From Chloroflexota bacterium (GTDB taxonomy: Bacteria; Chloroflexota; Anaerolineae; Anaerolineales; UBA11858), in assembly GCA_003513015.1 (NCBI GenBank), contig DOTA01000484.1:248-6045 (forward strand): a DNA stretch of 5,798 nt. The letters are read 5' to 3'. The notes under the pieces were generated by a model, which saw only the letters and a list, made by a program, of their open reading frames with translations, was not told the DNA's origin and did not search any database. A program made the translations under genes and the position numbers. Shown here piece after piece: positions 1 to 4,896 of the stretch (within the stretch, counting starts at the first letter, position 1; the number at the start of each line of letters is the position of its first letter).

Positions 1-1413
1 CGGGATCCACTCGCCGTTGTATTTGCGCGCCATGTGAACGTGCGTGCCAGTGGCCTGCCCGCCCTCACAAGAGGGGTGCCCTAGCAAATCGCCGGTTTCA
101 ACCCATTCTCCCTTTTGAATGCGGTCTGGGGTGGCGATGTGCAGGTAAACGATCACCCAGCCGGTCTGCTCGAAGCCATCCCCATCGAGATCGAGCACGA
201 CCACGCCGCTGCCGGAGCGCACCACCAACCCCGCGGCGGAGGCGGTTACATAGGCCGATGAGTCTACGCAGCCGCTTTCGGTGCGAGCCGGTGAAAAATC
301 TACCGCGGCCCAAGAACCGTCTTTCTCCCAAGCGCCGTGCGGGCCGCCGGTGTAGCTCCACAACTGATTCATCATGAAAGGTAATTCCAAAATGGGTTGC
401 TTAAGGCCGGGAGGAAAGAGCGGCTCAACGGAGTTGGCGCGCATCCAGGGGTTGCCAAACATGGCCTCGTAGAGTGCCGGAAAACCGGTTTCGGGGTTGG
501 TGGCGTTCAGCCAATCCTGGCTGTTGTAAAGTTGGGCAAAATAATATAATAAAGCCACCGTCCCGGCATTCAAGCCGGGTTCCAGGCGGGCGGTAGTGCC
601 ATCTTTGAATTTGATTTCGTTCATGCGGCCTTCGCGCCAATCATAATAACCAATCGAAAGCTGGTTGACCGCCCATTTGATCTGGTAGATAAATTCCTTG
701 CGGTCGGGGTCAATCAAACCATAGGGGTAATCGCGCTGGGTTTTGGTGGCGGGCTGGCCTAGCACCCAGCCGCTCTGATATTCTAGCAGGGCCAACAGCA
801 GCCGCGGGTTGATCGAGTTTTCCAGGGCAATTTTGCCCACAACTTCCGCACCGCTCAAATCACCCGCACTGCCCAAATATTCGCGGTAGCTGCTCAGGTA
901 GCCGCCTTGTTTGGCCACATACGCTTGAATATCGAAACCCACAATGCCTGAAAGCGTGTAAACCACTTCGCTATCGGGCAGGAGTTTGCCGGTGGAGGTG
1001 GTATTGCCCAGCCGGTTTGGGATGATGAAAAGCTGGTTGGGGTTGATGAAACCTGCCGCGGGGATGGGGTCGGGCGAGGCGATTTCGTCAACACCTACAC
1101 TGAAGCGAAAAGCGAGGCTATCGAGCGTGTCACCGGCCTGGCTGGTGTATAAAATGGGGGTGTTATCCGTGAGCGGCAGGGGTGTGGGATTCCCCGGGGC
1201 CGGGGTTGATTCTGCGGGTGCGGTTTCAGCCGGGGTTTCAGCGGGGATTTCTGCTACGGGAACGGGAGTCTCTGTGGGGATGGCGGCCCTCAGGGTGGCT
1301 GCCCAATCCGGGGTTGGCGAAGCATTCCCTGACGGTGCCAAAAATGTAGGGGATGGCAAATTGCAACTGAGCAATACCAGTAGAATGAATGAAAACGGGA
1401 TGATTTTTTTCAC
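1..1413 (-). CDS. LysM / M23 peptidase lipoprotein, copy 2 (3' end outside window)
   Basis: Exported lipoprotein, probably a peptidoglycan endopeptidase or an amidase activator; 471 residues are visible and the C-terminus is cut off. The start is GTG at 1413. An in-frame TAA lies five codons upstream, so no earlier start is possible, and GTG gives a clean signal peptide (Lys-Lys, hydrophobic core, LLSC lipobox, Cys17). Order of parts: Pro/Thr/Glu-rich linker (about 26-86), LysM domain (about 88-132, with QAGDTLDSLA), helical SLT-like region (about 190-300), M23 domain (about 350 to the edge). Candidate zinc ligands of M23 are H359, D372 and the HVH motif H458/H460. A DLDGDG acidic loop sits at 408-413, and C382 and C449 are shared with the neighbouring paralogue. 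The gene starts one base after that paralogue's stop, and no Shine-Dalgarno sequence is seen, so translation is probably coupled. Family assignment is solid; the exact substrate is unknown. Confidence 0.93.
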   Translation of the reverse strand, partial: MKKIIPFSFILLVLLSCNLPSPTFLAPSGNASPTPDWAATLRAAIPTETPVPVAEIPAETPAETAPAESTPAPGNPTPLPLTDNTPILYTSQAGDTLDSLAFRFSVGVDEIASPDPIPAAGFINPNQLFIIPNRLGNTTSTGKLLPDSEVVYTLSGIVGFDIQAYVAKQGGYLSSYREYLGSAGDLSGAEVVGKIALENSINPRLLLALLEYQSGWVLGQPATKTQRDYPYGLIDPDRKEFIYQIKWAVNQLSIGYYDWREGRMNEIKFKDGTTARLEPGLNAGTVALLYYFAQLYNSQDWLNATNPETGFPALYEAMFGNPWMRANSVEPLFPPGLKQPILELPFMMNQLWSYTGGPHGAWEKDGSWAAVDFSPARTESGCVDSSAYVTASAAGLVVRSGSGVVVLDLDGDGFEQTGWVIVYLHIATPDRIQKGEWVETGDLLGHPSCEGGQATGTHVHMARKYNGEWIP

Positions 1414-1414
1414 G

Positions 1415-2971
1415 TTAGCGTTGGATTAGGCTTTCGGGTGTGCGGCGATCCCAGGCTTCTACGGTGATTCCGTTTTTCGAGAGATAGCCATCGTACATAT
1501 TTCCGCTGCCACTGGAAACCCAGCCATCCAGGTTGAAAGGGATATTTTGGTCGGCGGGAATCCATTCCCCATTATACCGCCGGGCCAAGTGAACATGTGT
1601 GCCATTGGAGACGCCGCCCTCGCAAGAGGGGTGTCCAATGCGATCCCCGGCTTTGAGTTGCGCGCCGGGCTGGACGCGCTCGCGGCTTTCGATGTGCATA
1701 TAAAGGATGCTCCAGCCGGTTTGTTCGTGACCGTCGCCATCCAAATCTTGCACCACGGCGCCATTCTCGGCGCGCACGATGGGGCCATCGGCCACTGCCA
1801 CGACCCATTCATCGCTGCTGACACAGCCGACCGAGTCGCCGGGCGGGGCAAAATCGAGGGCGGCCCAGGCGGAGCCATCGCCCCAGCCGCCATGCGGCCC
1901 ACCGGTGAAGGACCATTCCTTGCCCATTTCGAAGGGCAGTTGCAGTTTGGGTTGAGTCAAACCCGCGGGGAGAATGGGATCGAAGGTGTAATCGAAAGGG
2001 TAGCCGAAAAGAGTACTGTAAACGGCAAAGAAACCCTCTTCGGAAACGGTGCGCTCCCAAAATTTGGCGTCGTATAGTTTGGCGAAAAAATATTGCAAGG
2101 CCGCTGTGCCGGCGTTGATGGTGGGATCAATAGGTACGACCACGCCATCGTTGAGCACCCAGGTGCCTACGCCGTTGACGCGCCAGGTGTAATAACCCCG
2201 GCTGAGTTCATTGGCGGCCCAGGAAAGTTGATGGTAGAGTCCCTCGCGGTTGGGGGCTTTCCAGCCCAAGGGATATTTGAGTGTTTCGCTGCGCGGGTTG
2301 GGGTTGGTGACCCAGCCGCTTTGATATTCGAGCACAGCCAGTAGCAGCCGCGGGTTAACGGAATTATCCTGGGCGACCAATTGCACAATTTGCACACCGC
2401 TGAGCATTTTTCCGTCGACTTCTTCTTCGTGGCGGATCAGATAGCCATTCTGCTGATAGGCAAAATCGGCGGTGTCAAAGTAGATCGTGACCGGGCTGGC
2501 GATCAGTTCAGAATCGGGGATGATTTTGAAACCGGGGCCGGTGGTCACCGGATCGGGCGGCGGAATCACGAGTAGTTGTCCCACGGAAAGGATGTTGATA
2601 TCAGTCAATTCGCTGGCCTCAGCAATATCATCCATACTCACACCGTAGCGGTTCGCAATTTGGCCCAGCGTATCGCCCGTTTGCACGACATATTGTTCTG
2701 TATCGGTGCGCGCTCCAGGGATGGGATGCGGCGTATCGGGCGTGGGAGTCAGAATCGGCTGGTTGGTGAGGCGGGGGTTGGTGATGTAGGGGTTCGCGTT
2801 GGAATCTGCGGCTGATGTTGGTGGCACAAAGCCCTGATTGGCTTTCCAGGGTGCGTTATCTTCGGTGGTGTTGCGCGTGCAAGCCCCCAATATTAACACT
2901 GTGCTAAAAACCAGCACCCACCAACGAATCTTGCGAAAGAACACAATGAATTCCATGAGTTTGACGGGCAT
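1415..2971 (-). CDS. LysM / M23 peptidase lipoprotein, copy 1 (complete)
   Basis: Exported lipoprotein of 518 residues, predicted to bind and cleave peptidoglycan, or to regulate its cleavage, outside the cytoplasmic membrane. Signal peptide about 11-30 with lipobox LGAC (Cys31); disordered Pro/Asn/Thr linker to about 90; LysM about 93-137 (VVQTGDTLGQIANRYGVS, then GQLLVIP); helical SLT-like region about 195-305; M23 domain about 350-470. Candidate metal ligands are H360, D373 and HVH (H459, H461). A DLDGDG loop lies at 409-414, and C383 and C450 may form a disulfide. A short C-terminal extension after the M23 core (about 471-518) contains a DGYL motif. ATG 2971 is preferred because GGGG lies 5-8 nt upstream. 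ATG 2956 gives a more typical signal length but has no ribosome binding site; TTG 2998 has AAAGG upstream but gives a 40-residue leader. It is the first gene of a minus-strand pair with its paralogue. Confidence 0.94.
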   Translation of the reverse strand: MPVKLMEFIVFFRKIRWWVLVFSTVLILGACTRNTTEDNAPWKANQGFVPPTSAADSNANPYITNPRLTNQPILTPTPDTPHPIPGARTDTEQYVVQTGDTLGQIANRYGVSMDDIAEASELTDINILSVGQLLVIPPPDPVTTGPGFKIIPDSELIASPVTIYFDTADFAYQQNGYLIRHEEEVDGKMLSGVQIVQLVAQDNSVNPRLLLAVLEYQSGWVTNPNPRSETLKYPLGWKAPNREGLYHQLSWAANELSRGYYTWRVNGVGTWVLNDGVVVPIDPTINAGTAALQYFFAKLYDAKFWERTVSEEGFFAVYSTLFGYPFDYTFDPILPAGLTQPKLQLPFEMGKEWSFTGGPHGGWGDGSAWAALDFAPPGDSVGCVSSDEWVVAVADGPIVRAENGAVVQDLDGDGHEQTGWSILYMHIESRERVQPGAQLKAGDRIGHPSCEGGVSNGTHVHLARRYNGEWIPADQNIPFNLDGWVSSGSGNMYDGYLSKNGITVEAWDRRTPESLIQR

Positions 2972-2972
2972 T

Positions 2973-2987
2973 CTACCCCGAAGGGAG
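2973..2987 (-). promoter_or_regulatory. UUCG hairpin covering the ribosome binding site of lipoprotein copy 1
   Basis: Read on the minus strand, CCC-TTCG-GGG forms a C(UUCG)G tetraloop hairpin of 3 bp, extendable by CT/AG across one bulged T. The GGGG that serves as Shine-Dalgarno for ATG 2971 is mostly within the 3' arm and the last loop base. This could lower translation initiation at that ATG. The stem is short, so the effect is uncertain. Confidence 0.35.
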
Positions 2988-3050
2988 TTGCCGGGCAAGA
3001 CATACCTTTGGGCGTTCCGATTCCGATAGTACCAATGAGCCTGACATTCC

Positions 3051-3080
3051 TTACCGTGTAAATCGGATTTATGCTATACT
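3051..3080 (+). promoter_or_regulatory. Extended -10 promoter of the plus-strand cluster
   Basis: TATACT at 3075-3080 matches five of six positions of the sigma-70 type -10 box and is preceded by TG plus one base (3072-3074), an extended -10 element. The -35 region is weak: TTACCG at 3051-3056 with an 18-bp spacer, three of six matches, which fits the known tolerance of extended -10 promoters. Transcription would start near 3086-3088, leaving a leader of about 83 nt. Prediction only. Confidence 0.55.
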
Positions 3081-3085
3081 TGCGT

Positions 3086-3113
3086 AGTGCTGTGAAACCT
3101 TCGACAAAGCACT
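3086..3113 (+). promoter_or_regulatory. Stem-loop at the predicted 5' end of the plus-strand mRNA
   Basis: AGTGCT (3086-3091) pairs perfectly with AGCACT (3108-3113). Inside, GT (3092-3093) pairs with AC (3104-3105) and GAA (3094-3096) with TTC (3100-3102), closing a 3-nt loop with two small bulges: 11 base pairs in all. It begins almost at the predicted start of transcription. No U-tract follows on either strand, so it is not a terminator. It may protect the mRNA 5' end or act as a protein site. Confidence 0.4.
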
Positions 3114-3169
3114 CATAGATCAAACCTAGCAGCGAAAAATTGTTCCTGATATTCTCGGAGCGGTAGCCA

Positions 3170-3433
3170 ATGGAACAAAAAAAACAGATCTGGCAGACCT
3201 GGGCAGATACCCTGAATCGATGGGGGTTGAAAACTCTGACGGCAACTTTTTTAGAAGCGTTGGGGCCGTTGAATCTGTTTGGCGCTCAGGTCGTATATCT
3301 CGGCCAACCTTTGTTAAATTCATTTCTCCCCGAAAGTCATTTGAATGCACTGGCCGAGTTGCTGGAAAACCCACAGACAACGCAGGCGTTCATCGCTGTA
3401 TTGCGACAACCCGATAGCCCTGCCAGCGCCTGA
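3170..3433 (+). CDS. Small hypothetical protein, 87 aa
   Basis: I do not recognise a family. The start ATG 3170 has GGAG at 3157-3160, nine bases upstream, and the frame is open to TGA at 3431. The first 18 residues are polar with Lys and three Trp. Residues about 20-52 form an amphipathic to hydrophobic stretch (LTATFLEALGPLNLFGAQVV and following) too interrupted for a clear membrane span, and the C-terminal part is a helical-looking segment (about 56-80) with an acidic LLENP turn. No signal peptide, Cys or His cluster, or catalytic motif is visible. It leads the plus-strand cluster, 21 nt ahead of the DUF6754-like gene, which suggests an accessory or membrane-associated role with those proteins. 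That is inference from position only. Confidence 0.75.
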   Translation: MEQKKQIWQTWADTLNRWGLKTLTATFLEALGPLNLFGAQVVYLGQPLLNSFLPESHLNALAELLENPQTTQAFIAVLRQPDSPASA

Positions 3434-3454
3434 TCCCCTGGAGGATATATCCCC

Positions 3455-4237
3455 GTGACCCTTACCGGTCTTCTTGGTTTTGTTTTTATTCTCATTTTCT
3501 TTGGCCTGATGATGCTCTTCGTGGTTTCAGGCCGCAGTCGCCCTGGTGTAAACCTGCGCCAAATCCCTGCGTTTACTAAACTGCGTCGGGCTATTGGCCT
3601 CGCTGTGGAAGCCGGATCGCGCTTGCATGTCAGTATCGGGCGCGGAGGCGTGATTGGTACGCAAAGTGCTTCAGCTTTTGTGGGCTTGAGCATGCTTGAA
3701 CGTTTAGCTGGTTCCGCTTCTACAGGTGATAAACCCCCAATTGCTACTTCCGGAGATGGTGTGCTGGGCGTGTTAGCCCAAGACACTTTGCAAGGTACTT
3801 ATCGTCGCATTGGTCTGGGTGAACAATTCGATCCCACGTCCAGCCAGGTGGTTGGTCTGACCCCATTTTCTTTTGCCGCCGGAACCATCCCCTTGGTCAG
3901 TGATAAAAAGACTGGGGCCAATATCCTGGCGGGCAGTTTTGGCAGCGAAGTCGCCCTGATCACCGATGCGGGGGAACGCAGCGGTAATCTGACCCTTGCC
4001 GGTACCGACAACCTCCCTGCCCAATCCATCATCTACGCCACCGCCGATGAACCGCTCATTGGTGAAGAACTCTACGCCGGGGGTGCATACCTGAATGTCG
4101 GCCCTCTGCACGAAGCCAGCTTGCAAGCCCAGGATGTTCTCCGTTGGTCTTTGGTGGCCGTGATTTTGCTCGGTACCATTGCTAAACTTTTTGGTCTCGA
4201 TGTGATCCTGGCGCAGTTGTTTGAGGGTTTGCTATGA
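3455..4237 (+). CDS. DUF6754-like membrane-anchored protein, 260 aa
   Basis: Function unknown. The start is GTG 3455 with a strong GGAGG at 3440-3444, ten bases upstream. A membrane span lies at about 4-25 and another at about 230-256, enclosing a soluble domain of some 200 residues. That domain opens with a conserved-looking basic segment (IPAFTKLRRAIGLAVEAG, about 37-54) followed by SRLHVSIGRGGV, a pattern I associate, from memory, with proteins annotated as DUF6754 in Chloroflexota. The rest is rich in Gly, Ala and small hydrophobics (FSFAAGTIPLV, about 138-147; GSEVALITDAGERSGNLTLAG, beginning about 163), suggesting an alpha/beta fold. No catalytic motif is seen. The stop overlaps the next start as ATGA, so the two proteins are likely made in fixed ratio and may form a complex. 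The DUF name is tentative; membrane topology is better supported. Confidence 0.88.
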   Translation: MTLTGLLGFVFILIFFGLMMLFVVSGRSRPGVNLRQIPAFTKLRRAIGLAVEAGSRLHVSIGRGGVIGTQSASAFVGLSMLERLAGSASTGDKPPIATSGDGVLGVLAQDTLQGTYRRIGLGEQFDPTSSQVVGLTPFSFAAGTIPLVSDKKTGANILAGSFGSEVALITDAGERSGNLTLAGTDNLPAQSIIYATADEPLIGEELYAGGAYLNVGPLHEASLQAQDVLRWSLVAVILLGTIAKLFGLDVILAQLFEGLL

Positions 4238-4893
4238 AATTTCGAGCACCGCTCTCGGTTGCCATCGCCATCGGAGTTGGCATCATCGTGCTCTTGGGCT
4301 ATTTCTTCGGTGCCAATAGTGCCGGTCAACCCACCATCTTAGGCATTTTGCGCGATTATTTTTTGCAGGGAGCTGTGGTAGTTGCGGGCATGGCCTTACT
4401 GGTAGGCGTTTTTAACCTGACATCAGCGCATGCCAAAAAAATCCGCCAGGGCGGTGGTGCATTATATAGCTTGGTCACCGTGCTGGCTCTAGCAATCACT
4501 TTAGTGATCGGTACCTTCGATCTTGTAATGACATATCTGAGTGGTGAACCCGGATTAACTTGGACGCGCTGGATTTTCGAAAACATCCAATTACCCATCG
4601 AAACCAGCCTGATGGCCGTTTTGGTTGTTAGCCTGACTTATGCCGCTACCAGGCTGCTCTCGCGCCGTCTAAATTTCATGAGCGCTGTTTTTGCGGGATT
4701 TGTCTTTATTCTATTAGTCACATCGATTCCTGCCCTGGCTGCACAACTGGGCCCGATCGCCGATATCCGCAGTTGGATTATGAGTGTCCCGGCAGTAGGA
4801 GGCGCACGCGGCCTTTTGCTTGGGGTTGCCCTTGGGACGATTGCCACCGGAATTCGCATTCTCGTGGGCGTTGATCGCCCCTATGGTGGATAG
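4234..4893 (+). CDS. Polytopic membrane protein with about six spans, 219 aa
   Basis: Unrecognised integral membrane protein. The start ATG 4234 overlaps the preceding stop by 4 nt and has GAGGG at 4223-4227, six bases upstream. Hydrophobic segments at about 8-27, 42-63, 77-103, 123-144, 149-169 and 187-211 suggest six spans. Basic loops (HAKKIRQ, about 66-72; TRLLSRRLN, about 139-147) would face the cytoplasm under the positive-inside rule, and the GEPGLTWTRWIFENIQLP loop (about 104-121) would face outward. There are no charged residues deep in the spans, no transporter signature and no ATPase motif. Being translationally coupled to the single-domain membrane protein before it and 3 nt from the zinc-ribbon gene after it, it is probably the membrane core of one assembly. 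Its activity cannot be told from the sequence. Confidence 0.88.
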   Translation: MKFRAPLSVAIAIGVGIIVLLGYFFGANSAGQPTILGILRDYFLQGAVVVAGMALLVGVFNLTSAHAKKIRQGGGALYSLVTVLALAITLVIGTFDLVMTYLSGEPGLTWTRWIFENIQLPIETSLMAVLVVSLTYAATRLLSRRLNFMSAVFAGFVFILLVTSIPALAAQLGPIADIRSWIMSVPAVGGARGLLLGVALGTIATGIRILVGVDRPYGG

Positions 4894-4896
4894 CTC

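Larger units (their letters stand above)
2972..3169. promoter_or_regulatory. Divergent intergenic control region
   Basis: 198 bp separate the oppositely directed first genes of the two blocks, so both promoters should lie here. The plus-strand promoter is readable (3051-3080). For the minus strand I see only a weak candidate: CATAAA (plus TTTATG, 3068-3073) with TTTCAC 18 bp upstream, which would overlap the plus promoter. An inverted pair TCCGATT (3016-3022) and AATCGGA (3061-3067), plus a direct TCCGAT repeat at 3016-3027, could be an operator. No convincing ORF is present. Confidence 0.6.

Noticed and set aside
986..1429. Plus-strand open frame of 147 codons rich in Gly, Val and Ser
   Set aside because: It is antisense to the linker and LysM coding region of lipoprotein copy 2; the repetitive composition mirrors the Pro/Thr/Glu linker, and it has no family features.
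1547..2077. Plus-strand open frame of 176 codons
   Set aside because: It lies fully antisense to the M23 domain of lipoprotein copy 1, whose motifs are clear; no ribosome binding site or recognisable motif supports it.
3086..3113. Stem-loop considered as an intrinsic terminator
   Set aside because: No T-run follows on either strand, and it lies between divergent gene starts where no transcript should end.
2893..3123. Minus-strand open frame of 76 codons spanning the intergenic region
   Set aside because: It would run out of frame into the signal-peptide coding region of lipoprotein copy 1, and its product has no recognisable features. A leader peptide cannot be excluded but nothing supports it.
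3337..3786. Minus-strand open frame of 149 codons
   Set aside because: It is antisense across two well-supported plus-strand genes with good ribosome binding sites, and its Arg/Pro-rich product is typical of a shadow frame.
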